Shown here: piece after piece, positions 35,646-47,226 of the stretch
Position numbering within the stretch: position 1 is the first letter of the stretch
Layout: every line of letters begins with the position of its first letter
The notes under the pieces: generated by a model
Databases searched by the model: none
The model's input: only the letters and a program-made list of their open reading frames with translations
Told to the model about the DNA's origin: nothing
Translations under genes and position numbers: made by a program
From: Lepturacanthus savala
Lineage: Eukaryota; Chordata; Actinopteri; Scombriformes; Trichiuridae
DNA: 64,000 nt
Reading direction: 5' to 3'
Assembly (NCBI GenBank): GCA_030544235.1
Contig: CM060484.1
Location: forward strand, 19,836,031-19,900,030

Positions 35646-36579
35646 ATGTTAAACATCTGCCGACACGTGACTGCCTGTTGAAGGGCCTTTTGCAGTCGTG
35701 GCCTTGGAGCAGCCAGATGGTCGTATAGCTGCTCCCTCTGCAGGACTCAAACTTCCTGATTACAAAAAGGAGAAAACGTACATGAGTGACGACTCCCTGA
35801 CACCCGTCTGTCCTCCATATCTGCTGGTCAACTGATTTCTGGAGGGATAATGTATGTGACATCCCTGAAAAAAGAGAATCATCATCCTCATGCTCCCATC
35901 AGCTATCAGACATTTTACTTGTCTCGACATTTGTTTTGCACTTCAGAGTGTTTTCCTAATAATCTGCGTCTTGATTCCACCGCACAGCCAGCTGCCGTTA
36001 TGATTTTCCCCAACTGGAAACCCAAATATTCCATCCGGCCGTCCATGTCTTTCCATATGTCGCCCCCCCCCTCCGCTGCCGACTCTTTCCAGCTTTTCAA
36101 AGTGAACCCTGCGTAGCCTCTGCAGGGCGGCTGGCGTCTCCAGTGACGTAACACGTGCAGGCGCAGCTCCGATTGGAAACACGTGGAGATAAAAAACCTC
36201 ATTGAGATATCCGAGGCATGTCCGGGAATCATGTGTCGACACGAGCCAAAATAAAACATTTGGTCTCCATAGTATCAAATCAGTTCCTTCCTGACTTGGT
36301 CATGAGTCACTGTTGATTTATCAAACCTGCGGCTTTGCTGCACCTGAATATTTAGGTCACTCGGAAACCTTTGTGTTGTAATCGTGTTCATAACTTTGTT
36401 CTGCCTTATCGAGATAGGTGTTAAAACTCTGAATATTTCCATTCAGATACCGTCTGTGTGCAGCTTAACCCGACTTTAAAATGGAAAATATCTTCATGCA
36501 CCTGGGCTCAAATGTTTTTAAACCCTTTTGGAGAAATGTGTAATTTAAATGTGAATTTTATGTCTCTCAGTCGTCATAA
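35291..36579. other. Intron-like sequence with long GT tract
   Basis: (GT)n at 35587-35645 is about 58 bases long. No exon recognised. Confidence 0.5.
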
Positions 36580-36668
36580 ATTGATTTTATAGCGAGTTTT
36601 AAGCCACATTTTTACGATACCTTGTTTTTTTTAAACTATCTTTAACCGGATTAAAGGATTTTAGGGAT
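36580..36668 (+). repeat. Three-copy diverged repeat, copy 2
   Basis: GCGAGTTTTAAGCCACATTTTTAC followed by AACTATCTTTAACCGGATTA. Partners are at 26835-26945 and 38338-38450. Confidence 0.45.
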
Positions 36669-37906
36669 CTGACATAAATCAATTGAAATAAATCTCTTGT
36701 TCACCTATGAGGCGTTTCAGCCTTGAGAGCCAGGATAAATTAGGTTACAAGGTCTTGTAGCCTTAGATCAGAACTACAGTTCTTGTAAAGTAACATTGCA
36801 TAAAATGTATAAATATGAAATGCCTCTTTCTGAAAACAGTTGGCTATAACTCACAAATCTCCGCTCAAAATCAGGCCACGTTCAGGGTGAAGTAATATTT
36901 TCCAAATACGACTTGTTTTCTCTTTTCATTCTTGCACGCTTACAAATGTTTTAATGTTTCGAAGCGTTTTAAAATAAGCTCCTGCTTGTTCACAGAATGA
37001 CTTATAATGTTTGTTTTTATATCTAAGACAAGTGATAAAAATATTCGTTTACCGCTTCAAAACATGTTTTTGGGTGTTGTCGCCGTTGCTGAACAGTGTT
37101 ACAGGCCTAATTGAAACAAGACCTTCGTGTTCAGGCCATTTTATAAAATCTCGTCATCCACATCTTGTCTGAATTGAAGCTGTTATCAGAGATTTGTCTG
37201 TGCTTCGGGTCAGACCGGTCGTCTTTCTATATTGACCAGGCACTGACAAGGGGAGGTGAATGAGCGGCCGGGCTCAGTTTGAATGATGTTTTAGCTTTAG
37301 CTTTAGCTTTAGCCTGGCATGCGTCTGGTGCTTGCATGTGTGGACGTCCTGCTACGATGGGGCCTGCTGAGGAGGATCTCTCTCCTGTGATCCTCCGGCC
37401 TTTGATGTGAGGGTCTGTGCCGTGTCGGAGCTCCTCTGGCTGCCAAGAGAAATCTCCCCCGAGCGTCTCCCGCTCCGGACCGGGCCGCGCCATCGGCTTT
37501 TTCCCTTTCAGCCTGTAAGATGATCCCCGGTCCGTCTCTGTCTGATCTGTGTCGGCATCTCCAAATCACAAACATGATATGTGAGAACTAGGTCCGCTCA
37601 CAGTCAGGTTGGCCCCTGATAGGGATGAGAACATAAACACAGAGTGTATTTTCGCTGAGGTACTTAGCAACTGATCGTCCTCCAAACGGGGGATTAGTGA
37701 GAGTCTGGAGTCTTTTTGTCACCTTTCCAAAAGCCAAAACATAAGAGCAGGCGTGTGAGGGAAGAATAAAAATGTCTGTTTATCTGCTCTAATGCAGCTC
37801 CTACGGTTTTAACAAGAGTTTACAGTGTTACAGCAAAGGCAAAAGAGCACATTAAAGGCCCTGATTGTAACTTTACAGATTGAAATATATGTGAATGACT
37901 AGACTT
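36669..37906. other. Intron-like sequence, GC-rich patch near 37.3-37.6 kb
   Basis: A TTTAGC tandem (four units) lies at 37289-37313. A GC-rich patch at 37340-37560 gives overlapping antisense open frames with no recognisable domain. Confidence 0.45.
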
Positions 37907-38237
37907 AAACTACTGTTCAAAAGTTTGGGGTCACCCAGATTTGTGTTTTTCATGAAAAGTCACACTTAGTTGAGTTGTAAAACAAATAGAAAATGTTATT
38001 ACATTAGCCTTGTGATGCAAAGAGCAAACACATTGTACCATTATAACACTGGAGTGATAGTTGCTGGAAATGGGCCTCTATACACCTATGTAGATATTGA
38101 TGCACCAAAAAACAGACATTTGCAGCTAGAATAGTCATTCACCACATTAGCAATGTATCAGAGAAAAAAAAACACAGTTTTCCTTTCAAAAATAAGGACA
38201 TTTCTAAGTGACCTTAAACTTTTGAATGGTAGTGTAT
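37907..38237 (-). mobile_element. Family A MITE with both ends and internal deletion, minus orientation
   Basis: Termini ACTACTGTTCAAAAGTTTGG and GACCTTAAACTTTTGAATGGTAGTGTATG are inverted. Internal blocks appear as reverse complement (TAGTTGCTGGAAATGGGCCT, GACATTTGCAGCTAGAATAG). About 330 bp against about 490-555 for near-complete copies. Confidence 0.85.
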
Positions 38238-38337
38238 GTTACCATTATTTTAATACTTTAATCAAATAAGAGATGGCTGCATCTCAGTGTCAGTGTGTAT
38301 TCAACAGTGATGTTGTTGCCAAGCAGAAGTTTAAATT

Positions 38338-38450
38338 TAAATTCACTTTTTATCCAGTTTTTAAGCCACAGTTTTACAATACACTTTTAGATGTTCATTG
38401 TTCTTTTAACTATCTTTAATTAAATTAATGTTTTAAGTCATCAAACTCCC
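38338..38450 (+). repeat. Three-copy diverged repeat, copy 3
   Basis: TATCCAGTTTTTAAGCCACAG and TTTTAACTATCTTTAATTAA, partners 26835-26945 and 36580-36668. Confidence 0.45.
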
Positions 38451-38662
38451 CTAGCAGTAAAAAATGACATATTGTGTTTTTAACTCGATTGAATGAATCT
38501 GCTGTAGCAACATTTCAGCCAACAAAATCCTTTGTTTTCCATCTAGAAAATAAAAAAAAAAAATCCGCTTCAGTCTAAACATCAAGGGTGTGGCTTATAC
38601 ATATATGTAATATGTATATATTTATTATATATTTATATGTTTATATTATTATTTTCTACTAG

Positions 38663-38902
38663 TTAAAGAGATAGTTCACCTCCAAAATGTTTTTTTCTGT
38701 TGATTACTCACCCATGGAGACTGGAATGCATGGGTACTTTTTGTTTGTTTTTGTACGTTCTGAAGACAATAATTTGATGATAGTCATATTTTCACCAGAT
38801 GTGGTGTTTGGTGTATCCCACACCAGATCATCAAGGCTTCATGGACTCTGAAAGTGATAGTAAATAAGTCTTTTTTTGGGTGAACTACCAGTATTCCTTT
38901 AA
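38663..38902 (+). mobile_element. Inverted-repeat MITE with TTAAAG(A/G)GATA...GTTCACC ends
   Basis: Left end TTAAAGAGATAGTTCACCTCC and right end TTTTTGGGTGAACTACCAGT then ATTCCTTTAA are imperfect inverted copies over about 25 bases. About 240 bp, non-coding. Similar short elements are familiar from teleost genomes. Superfamily not assigned. Confidence 0.75.
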
Positions 38903-39869
38903 CCCTATGAGCCTATGAGCCTTTAAGTCTATGACTGCCATTCAAATACTATAATACTATTTTCTGCAAAGAAAAGAGTACAAAATGAAAGAAATAGTTA
39001 CATAACATTCACTACTGGAGCAAGTAGTAAAAAACTAGTAGTAAATATAGTAGTAACATCACTACATCGTTATTTAAATGCTCTTGTAGTGAGGCACTAC
39101 TTTGCACTACTACTCGGAACACTACTGTTAGTAGTGTATAGATTACACATTTACTACGCAACCACTATTACATGAATAGGTTTTGTGTAGTAATTCAACA
39201 GGAGTTTTTCATTAGGGAATCAATGTTTGTGGATTTTTCTGATATCCTTGGCATTTTCAGTAGACCTTGTGTGGCTTTAAAATGACCGTCACCGGTTGTT
39301 TATTGGGAATGAGTCAGATGATGAGCAGCTGTGCTGAATGGAGCTTCTTTTTTTTGTTTTTCATGACCAAACTCCCATTCAAACTGATAAAGAAAGGCCT
39401 CTTCCTCTGAGCACCCGGCCTATCGGCTTCTCTTCCTGTTTGAGTTTTTTTTTTTTTTTTTCCGCCTTCATATGGAACTCATTTGTCCGTCCTCTGGCTG
39501 TGTGAGTGAACACAAAGGTCTGACAGCCGCTGCACGGTTTGGCTTCCAACGCGAACCTGGGACACTCCATCAGCCGCAAAGCAAATCTATTAGACAAGAC
39601 AGGGGAGCATCTGCTGTATCGGTCAGCTCACTGTACGTATCTGCTGTAATCTGGCAGTTTACATGTTTGTCACTGATTGAATGAAGACGGCTGTAACGGG
39701 ATCTGTTGATGTATTGGGGATCAGGGACCAGACGGGATTTGGTGCGCGGGTTTATCTTGCGCTGAGTGAAAATGCAATTCTCATTTGGGCTGATAATAAG
39801 ATGTTGGATTTGGCTTGATTGAAAGGGTGCAGAGAGCAATGAAAACAGAGCGAGGAGGTGAGAGAAACT

Positions 39870-39870
<1 letters not shown>
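38903..39870. other. Intron-like; AGTAGT/ACTACT-rich stretch at 39.0-39.18 kb
   Basis: The region 38997-39175 is crowded with AGTAGT and ACTACT triplets in both senses and could fold on itself. At 38903-38945 the phrase AGCCTATGAGCCTTTAAGTC is shared, inverted, with 44422-44456. No exon recognised. Confidence 0.4.

Positions 39871-39874
<4 letters not shown>

Positions 39875-39938
<64 letters not shown>
39875..39938. repeat. (GA)n microsatellite, about 64 bases
   Basis: Uninterrupted GA repeat seen directly. It ends about 110 bases left of a CCAAT motif, so it lies at the edge of the candidate promoter at 40 kb. Confidence 0.95.
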
Positions 39939-39939
<1 letters not shown>

Positions 39940-40040
39940 CTAGGCAGCTCCAGCTCTCTTGTTATTTTAACCCAGATTCAGCACTAGAAATGTGGCCACC
40001 ATGTGGACCCTCTCAAGAAGTGTGGCTCCAGTACTCAGCC

Positions 40041-40110
40041 TCTGGCCAATCAGAGGAGACGTGGCAGCCCCCGGGAGGAGGGGCGTAGGGGGAAAGGCTT
40101 ATTCGGCAGC
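40041..40110 (+). promoter_or_regulatory. Candidate alternative promoter of lhfpl2
   Basis: GGCCAATCAGAGG (CCAAT at 40046-40050) is followed 30 bases later by a GC-box-like GGAGGGGCGTAGGGGG. No TATA box is evident. It precedes a leader-like exon with a consensus donor. The order and spacing suit an RNA polymerase II promoter, but nothing in the sequence proves use. Confidence 0.4.
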
Positions 40111-40261
40111 CGGAGTCTGAGAGAGGCATTCAAAAGTGTGCGAGCAGAGGAGGAGAGTCAGGGGCAGGAGAGCTGGATAACCCACAGACCCATGGAGACA
40201 GGTTGGACCATCTCTTTCTCAATTGCTCTGCGTTTGTTTTTTTTCCATTTAACCCTCCGAG
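40111..40261 (+). other. Candidate alternative first exon (lhfpl2 exon 1b)
   Basis: Leader-like sequence that ends CCGAG and is followed by the consensus donor GTGAGT at 40262-40267. An ATG at 40192 opens METGWTISFSIALRLFFFHL and three more residues, hydrophobic like a signal sequence. If spliced to the lhfpl2 acceptor at 46104/46105 the frame continues 19 residues and stops at the TAG 46161-46163, making a 42-residue upstream ORF. It could instead be the first coding exon of an unrecognised secreted protein, but I see no partner exon. The transcription start is estimated, not seen. Confidence 0.35.
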
Positions 40262-41165
40262 GTGAGTCACCGGGCCAACACATGGCGCACGGCGTCCCCT
40301 CTTTCTTCAGCAGGAGAGATGGTTGATGTAACAGGATATAAATATTGTGTTTTAGGGTCTGAATCACAAGATCGCTGCAGCGTCAGTGCTGCAGGATGCT
40401 GAGCAGATGTGCACAAGTATTAGGAAAAACTGGCTCTGTTGCATGTGGAAAAGCTGAGTATGTAGTCCTTTGTTATTGACTACTATTATTACCAAGTTTT
40501 CCTTAAATAATGACAGGGCCAAGACTTTTTCTGTCCCCTAACGCCTACAAAGGAAATATATTGGAGATTTTGTTGTGTGTTTGACTCTCCGCCGCGTGTC
40601 TCATCTTTGAATTGAGCTTCATATTTGACAGGAAAGTGTGGTATTCAAGGTCCAGCACGACCAATCATCTCCTGCATTCCCTCTCAGTAGCTGCAGGGGC
40701 TTCTCATTCAAACAGATCCCCACAGATTATAAAGCAACCCCCCCGTTTTAAAATTGCTGTCAGGTCACACAAGGCAAAGAAAAAGAGGTGCCGGCTGGAA
40801 AATTCAGGGGAATCCAAAAGGATCTTAGGTATTTTCCCCCCTCATCGCCCGACAGGTTGTAGAAGTTGTTCTATATTCTGTAAAATCTCCCTAAAGCTTC
40901 ATCCTGCCTCCAAACAAACACTCTCCATGGTGACGAGTGACTCCAGTCATGGCATGTCCATAGATATGTAGATTGTTTCCTGTCAGTAGCAGCGTGGAGA
41001 GGCGTTTCCTGCTGTTTTGTGGCTGTGATAAGAGAAAGGCTGAGTGGACTCTTTGAACAGCAGTTGTGGACGTAAGCTTTTTTTATTTTAGGGTGTCGAT
41101 GCATTTGAATGTGTGTAAATACGTCTTCTTCATGACCCATCAGGCACCTTTAACAGAAAACTGAT
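40262..41165. other. Probable lhfpl2 5' intron, nothing recognised
   Basis: No repeats or exons recognised. Confidence 0.45.
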
Positions 41166-41378
41166 TTAAGGCTGTAATAATCAATCATTTTCAATGAATC
41201 AGCTACTTCTTTGGTTGAAAAAAAATCTGTGAAAATAATAACTTCCTGAAGGAGTTTTTTTTTTATTTGAACACAAGCCAGAAACTTGAAGTAAAGACAT
41301 CCTCCCAACTGTGATTTTTTTTTTTGCTTGAAAAATGTCTGAAACAATCATTCGATAATCTAAATAGTTGCAGATTAA
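41166..41378. repeat. hAT-type short element, degraded
   Basis: GGCTGTAATAATCAATCATTTTC, TTGCTTGAAAAATGTCTGAAAC and CGATAATCTAAATAGTTGCAG match family phrases. Orientation uncertain. Confidence 0.5.
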
Positions 41379-41719
41379 AGGTGCTCTGTTGAGTCTCAAG
41401 TAAACAACAAAAGTTCTGTTTACATGCAGTGTTCACAAAGCCATTGTGTGTATTATTCAGGTCCAACAAAAGTTTTGAAAGCATTTCCTTCCACTTTAAA
41501 CATTTGCAAAGTTGTTTTTTTTCTTATTGTCACTTGACTGTGATGTTTGAGCTGAACTGTGCAGAGTTTAACTCTGGAAAGCTGCTTTCACGTTGATGTG
41601 CAGAAGAGGAAAGTTTCACTCTGCTCATCAGAAATATGAGTTTAAGTGAATCTATGTGCATGATTTGTGACATCACAACTAGTCTGAGGATCAATCACCC
41701 AGTATGTAAATTACAGAAT

Positions 41720-42040
41720 TTTTTACAATCCTATTACTAATCAATTAATCGACAGACAGAAAAAGAATCACCTATTTTAATAATCGATTATTGGGATTTT
41801 TTTTAAAGAAAAAGTATTTAAAATCTTTGCATATAGCTTCTTAAATGTGAATATTTTCTAGAAAAATTAAAAAATCAAGACATCTTTGGCTTTTGAAATG
41901 GTGATCCTAATTTTTTACCATATTCTGGCATTTTACAGCCTAAACAACCATGTTATTAATCGTGAAAATATTCTACAGATTATTTGATGAAGAAAATGAC
42001 TGAATGTCGGCGATTAAATTAATCATCACCCAATCGATGT
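41720..42040. repeat. hAT-type short element, degraded
   Basis: Bounded by ACTAATCAATTAATCGACAG and GATTAAATTAATCATCACCC, with TTCTTAAATGTGAATATTTTC and GACATCTTTGGCTTTTG inside. Too diverged to assign ends. Confidence 0.5.
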
Positions 42041-43263
42041 GATTTGTTACAGTCATGTATTTGCGATTATCATATTTAACATGTTCGTAACAACTCTTTC
42101 AAATGTTATTTCTTGTTGCGTTTGCTTTGGCGTTTCTTTCTTGGAAACACCAAAGCAGCACAAAAGTCTGGCATTCTGCACGACTGGAATGGGTCGGGAC
42201 CCCTGAGCAAGATGGCGGCAGCAGAGACGCGTCTGTCTTACGCGTATAAATCTATGACAGCCATCTGTAGATACACAGAACAACAGATCAAAACTGATTA
42301 TCAGTTTCAGTTTGACCCTTTTCGAGTTAGTAAGATCGTAGGAATTGTGGAGCCAGTTCCTTCTTTTCATGCTGTGGAGCTACACGTTCACACTTTGTGG
42401 GAGCATGTGTTGGGTGGCTGGGGGTCCTGTAGGTGCATGTGTGCACCGGGGGATTAGAGTTTGGGGTGTCAGTGGGGTGGTGGGTGCAGTCTGAAAGACG
42501 TCAACTCCTGCGAGTATGTAAACCGAGCCTCAAATAATCCTCGGTCTCGCCCATGGTTACTCAAGGAGTCGAAAGGACATCATAAATCCACCTCAGGCCT
42601 CATGTATGTGGACTATCTTGGGAAAACTCCTGTTTCGAGATAACCGCTCGAATCTGCCTGGTCTGGGAAGCCCGAGCAGACATCTGGGCATATGGATGTT
42701 GTGGCAAATACCAGGTACATTAATAGAAGCAGACACGACTGGGCTTGTTCCAGATCTACTAACCCACATTCAAGCTGGCTTCAGACAAATTGAGACCCCG
42801 CAGGTGGGTACTGTTTAACCAACAGGCACGTGATACAAGCGTACCGCTGCCGAGTAGAGGTCAAAGGTTAAGTGTCCGGGTCTTCAAAGAGGTTCAGGCT
42901 CCATATCTGCCCAGCTGGTTCGAATTGTTTCAGCTCCGAAGTGTTTTCCAGCATTATTCCTGTCAGTGAGGAATTAGTCTCCTGCAACTGGCCAACAAAT
43001 GTCTGACCGTAAACCTTCCAACTGCCCGTTTGTCCTAAATCCTAACGTCAAACATCAGTCTCGTCAAAGGTCCTTTGGGATTCCGCTCCCCGAAAACGTC
43101 TTCCGTTAGTGAATGCGTGGGTGCATCTGTTCCTGCATCTGTTCCTGGTGAGGCTGTTTGTGATTCATAAAATTAATTTGGGTTCAAAATCCACAGAGGC
43201 GGCTGTCTGTGCCTGTTCTTATGATCTCATCAGTCCAAACACAAGGTCGGTTACGTTAACGTC

Positions 43264-43318
<55 letters not shown>

Positions 43319-46104
43319 GACAAACACACACCGCCCTGTGAGAGACCACATATCTGGGTCATTTTCTCTCTCTCCGCTGGAAAAGAAGAAGAAGAAGAAG
43401 AAGAAGGGAGAGAAGAAAAAGAGGGCTGTTGTTGATATCTCAACAGGATGACAAAGATCAAAGTTTGTGTAACGCTCTTACTCACACACGTTCGCATTTG
43501 ACCACAGAAGGGGACGTCAGAGCGGGTCCCCCCCCCTCCCCTCGCTGCTGTGAAGGCTCGCCGGGGGCCGGGTGATGGAAACCGTGCAGCGCAGGCGGCA
43601 CACGTGTCAACAGCGGCCTGCAGCTCTCTGCTGCCCTGCCAGACGCCGACGGTTGGAGAATAAACTCCCGAGAGGCAGCAGGGAAACCAGGGCAGGGAAA
43701 AAAAAAAAAAACACAAAGAAACAACTGTCAGTTTTGGCCCAGAGTCGTATTTATAACAGGATCACAAAGGCCAGTATGGGCTTCGTTTCATGTTCCCTCT
43801 GGCTTTCTAGTTTACGCGTTTTAATATATGTTCTGCCCAAACATCTATCATTCATAGCCTGATTTATAGAAGATTTTATTCCTAAAATGAGAAAATGGAT
43901 TTGTTTTTTTTCTTATTGTTATAGTGATAAAAAAAAAAATCCTATATCCAATATTTAACCCATTTAAGCCCAGATTTTTTCAAAGACTGCTCATTCGAGT
44001 CACTAAACAACACGTTATGTATCTATTTTTTCCAGTTTGTACTTTTTTCTTTGCAGAAAATAGCATTTTTAATGTCTATTATAGTTGCTGCTTGCACAAA
44101 TATGCCCATAAACAAAAATCTATTCATTCCATGTACAAAATTCTTTTTTTGGGGGGGGGGGATTATTCTATAGACTTGAGTGATTAAATAGATACATACG
44201 TGTCAGGGTTGAAAATTGTAATAATCTAATTAAAATGACCTCTTTCTGGGAGGGTTCTCATGTTCTCAGGAGGAAAGGGCAGGAAGTTGATGATGTCATA
44301 TGAGATGAAGCACTTGGAAACTAAATTATTTTGCTTTAAAACGTAAAAAGTCATCTCCCATCATGTCAGAAAAAAATTTGTATGAGTAACATTTCAATAC
44401 CTGATTTTAAATATAAAATGACAGTCATAGACTTCAAGGCTCATAGGCTTCAATGGATCAAACAAACAGACCAGAAAAAAACAATCGTTTTAATGTAAGA
44501 AATCAAGTGGGGACGTTTCCTGGCGATGTCCATTAGTTAAAATCTCCCCCCTGTCATCTGTAGTGTCTGAGTGTATGATGTTAATCTGATGTAAGCTTTA
44601 TAATCATGAAATAAAGCAGTTTATAGTTCAGTCAGGGACACTGTCATCAAGGAGTAGACCAAGTGGGAGAGACAGAATCTTCTGGTTACTGATTATAACG
44701 ACCAACGCAAGAAAACCCTCTGTCTGTTTCCTCGCTTTGTGTCACCTTGTCTGTGTATGTGAGGTATGTGGGATGTAGGCAGCGGAACAAACAGGTGGGA
44801 GAGTTAAATCAGATGAAGCAGCGTAAAAGCAACTTGTTGGAGCTGGGAATATTCACTGGCAATAAAGACGGTTAATTATTAGTAAACTGATTCTGTGAAA
44901 CAGAAAGTAGTCATGTTCAGTAAAGTAGCTCATATGACTCAGCAGTGGGAATCCTCTAAAGGAAATAAACATGTTATCATATTATAATAGTAACATCGAT
45001 CAAATCACTTTTGTCTGATGAAGCTTGAGTCTTACTGTGCATATGAAGTTATTAGTCTATACATACACATACAGTTTGGACACACTTTCTCATTGAAGTG
45101 AATGGGAAGGTGTGTACCTGATCTCACTTCCCACTCAGACTTCCTGCTAATCTTCTTCCCGGCATTTCTTGCTGAGCACGAGTCATTTTATCCGACTTTT
45201 TCGTCCATGTAGGCTAATTCTCCTGCAGACTCGCCGGCTCGCATTTCGCTGTTTAATCCGAGCAATCCTTGTCTGAAAACGCTCATTATCGTTGTCTGTG
45301 CTCGTGAGGATTTGTGCACAACAAAGGCTTTCCTAGCACCAGGTGTTAGGACCAGTAAGTGTTAAAAGAGAGTCTTTTATGAGCTTTTTGCAGGATGGCC
45401 GGTCAGCAGTAAACACGAGCAAAGTCCACGTTTATTTGACGATGTCACAGTATATCACCGAAATCCAGCTGTTTATGACAGATTTGTGCGCATTGTGTGT
45501 TTTTTGTCAGTCGTGTTACTGCTTGGCAAGTTTTGTTTTTTTATTCTTTATGGACTGGGAACATCTGCCGCTTCCTCGTAGCCCTTTAGTGTCGCTGACC
45601 TGTCGGTGCAGGAGGGGTCGGTGTCGCTGAGGTTATCAGCGGTCATGTGACAGCTGGACGGCCGTTAGGTTATCAAGCGTAGGCCGACCCGGGGTCAGCT
45701 GTGTGGGCTGCGTGGTGAGAGGCCTCCGGCTTGGTTTCACCCTCCGCCTGCATCCGCTTCTCATTCCTCTGTTTCTACACACACATCGGGGCAGACATGC
45801 GTGTAAATTATCTGCTTCTATCTTTACAACCTCAGTCGTGAAGATCCGCCGTCACCGGAGAGGCCGAACACTCCCCTGATCGCAAATTTTCAAACATAAA
45901 CACGCTCTGAACAGCTTTCCAGCTACACAGCTCATTAGAGCCTCTGCTCCTCCTCCACGATTTCCTCATTCTGCTTTTTTTACCCCAAATAAGACAGGGG
46001 AGCTGCGCTACAACAGAAATTACTGATCATCTTAAGAGCTTTGTTTATACGTGCAATTAAGGCTCAACTCGCCCTTGTTGTTGTGTCTCTGTTTTATCTC
46101 CTAG
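42041..46104. other. Probable lhfpl2 5' intron up to the leader acceptor
   Basis: No exon recognised. Contains (CA)n 43265-43317, a GAA run 43385-43407, a CpG-rich patch at 43.5-43.67 kb, a copy of GGGCAGGAAGTTGATGATGTC at 44279, and a T/C-rich acceptor tract ending CTCCTAG at 46104. The stretch 45.1-46.0 kb is GC-richer than average and could hold regulatory DNA. Confidence 0.45.
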
Positions 46105-46520
46105 GTGTGTCTGATGTGACGCCAGCCGGCTGGCTCGGGGAACACGACTTCAATACGATGTAGACACCAAATGGGCAGACATAACCAGAGTCTGAGCATC
46201 CAGCCGACAGAAGGCGGGCGAGTCTGAAGGAGGAGGATCAGCAGCTGTTGGGCCGATACAACGCACACCGGCGGGAAGATAAAGAAGTGAAAATAAAAAA
46301 GGAGAGAGGGCGAAGGGAGAAGTCTGTGAATCATTGACGCCGACCTTTTCATGTGCAGCACCTACTCCTCCCTGTGAAGCGTTCACTCGCTCTCCCGTCT
46401 CCGCCGGAGAAGGATCGCGATCACCCAGAGCTCTCTGTGTCTCTGAGGGCCGTCCGTCCGTGACCCCGGCGGTCCCACCTCTTCACCTCCTTGCCAAGAC
46501 CAGCTCCAGCCTCCGTCAGC
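46105..46520 (+). other. lhfpl2 5'UTR part of first coding exon, with four uORFs
   Basis: A pyrimidine-rich tract and CTAG acceptor at 46101-46104 precede this leader. It contains four upstream ATGs, none in an open frame reaching the main start: ATG-TGA at 46114-46119, ATG-TAG at 46158-46163, an 18-codon ORF plus stop at 46171-46227, and an 8-codon ORF plus stop at 46351-46377. Only the second has A at -3; the third has G at +4. The main ATG at 46521 has A at -3. The acceptor is predicted; the leader might begin at a local start site instead. Confidence 0.7.
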
Positions 46521-46938
46521 ATGTGCCATGTCATTGTCACCTGCCGCTCCATGCTGTGGACCCTGCTGAGTATTGTGGCGGCGTTCGGGGAGCTCATCGC
46601 CTTCATGAGCACTGACTGGCTGGTGGGGTTCCCCCGCACACCCGACGCCGTCTTCGGCCCCCACGGGGCCACGGCAGCCGGCGAGGCCTACAGGCCCACG
46701 CTGGGCATCTACGGCCGCTGTATTAAACTGCCCCACCTGCGCGGAGTACTGTGCGGACCCTACGCGATACACTTCGGGGAGATCGCCAGCGGGTTCTGGC
46801 AGGCGACGTCCATCTTCCTGGCGGCGGGGATCCTGCTGCTGTGCGCCGTGGCGTTCATCTCCGTGTTCACCATGTGCTTCCAGAGCATCATGAAGAAGAG
46901 CATCTTCAACGTGTGTGGACTGCTGCAAGGGATCGCAG
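46521..46938 (+). CDS. lhfpl2: LHFPL2, coding exon 1 of 2 (residues 1-139 and first base of 140)
   Basis: Encodes a tetraspan protein of the LHFP family, which lies within the claudin/PMP22-like fold group and sits in cell membranes. The start MCHVIVTCRSMLWTLLSIVA is the same as I recall for mammalian LHFPL2, which fixes the ATG. The joined product has 224 residues against 228 in human. TM1 spans about residues 11-33. The first extracellular loop holds the GIYGRC motif and a Cys pair (67, 78). TM2 is about 93-117. TM3 begins near 131 in the conserved VCGLLQGIAG stretch, where the intron falls after the first base of Gly140 (GCAG then GTGAGA). In mice a missense change in Lhfpl2 disturbs development of the reproductive tract; its molecular role is unclear. 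The exon is much GC-richer than its flanks. The a/b paralogue is not determined. Confidence 0.97.
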
Positions 46939-47093
46939 GTGAGACACACGCAGGTTTTTAAGATTTGAGAAAAACTGATAACTGGTCTCTTTTTTTCCAG
47001 AGCCGTTTTAAGAACCACAAATCATCTCAGTAGAATTTGACATTTTTTCTTTAAAAGTCCTTTCTGCAGTGTTTTGCGTCATTAATATAATGA

Positions 47094-47165
47094 GCCTCTC
47101 CTCTGATTGGCTGTCTGCATTTCACTTTAGATTAAGGTTTTGGAACATGGGGGCAATATTTATTA
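47094..47165 (+). repeat. Short repeat shared with 30640-30708
   Basis: CTCTCCTCTGATTGGCTGTC and TTGGAACATGGGGGCAATAT match the 30.6 kb copy closely. Confidence 0.7.
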
Positions 47166-47226
47166 CCTAAAATCTCACTTTCTATGATATTGGATCTTTA
47201 TATTTTTCTATTGCATGTCCCTGATC

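Noticed and set aside
40003..40326. 107-codon + strand frame as a protein gene
   Set aside because: The hydrophobic part is intriguing, but the frame crosses a consensus splice donor and no partner coding exon was found. It is kept only as a candidate upstream ORF.
43219..43716. 165-codon minus strand open frame with poly Cys-Val
   Set aside because: The protein is partly the translation of a CA/GT microsatellite, with the rest from a CpG-rich patch; no domain is visible.
46383..47018. 211-codon open frame on the minus strand
   Set aside because: It lies antisense to lhfpl2 coding exon 1 and its leader. Length is explained by GC-rich codons on the sense strand; no domain is recognisable.
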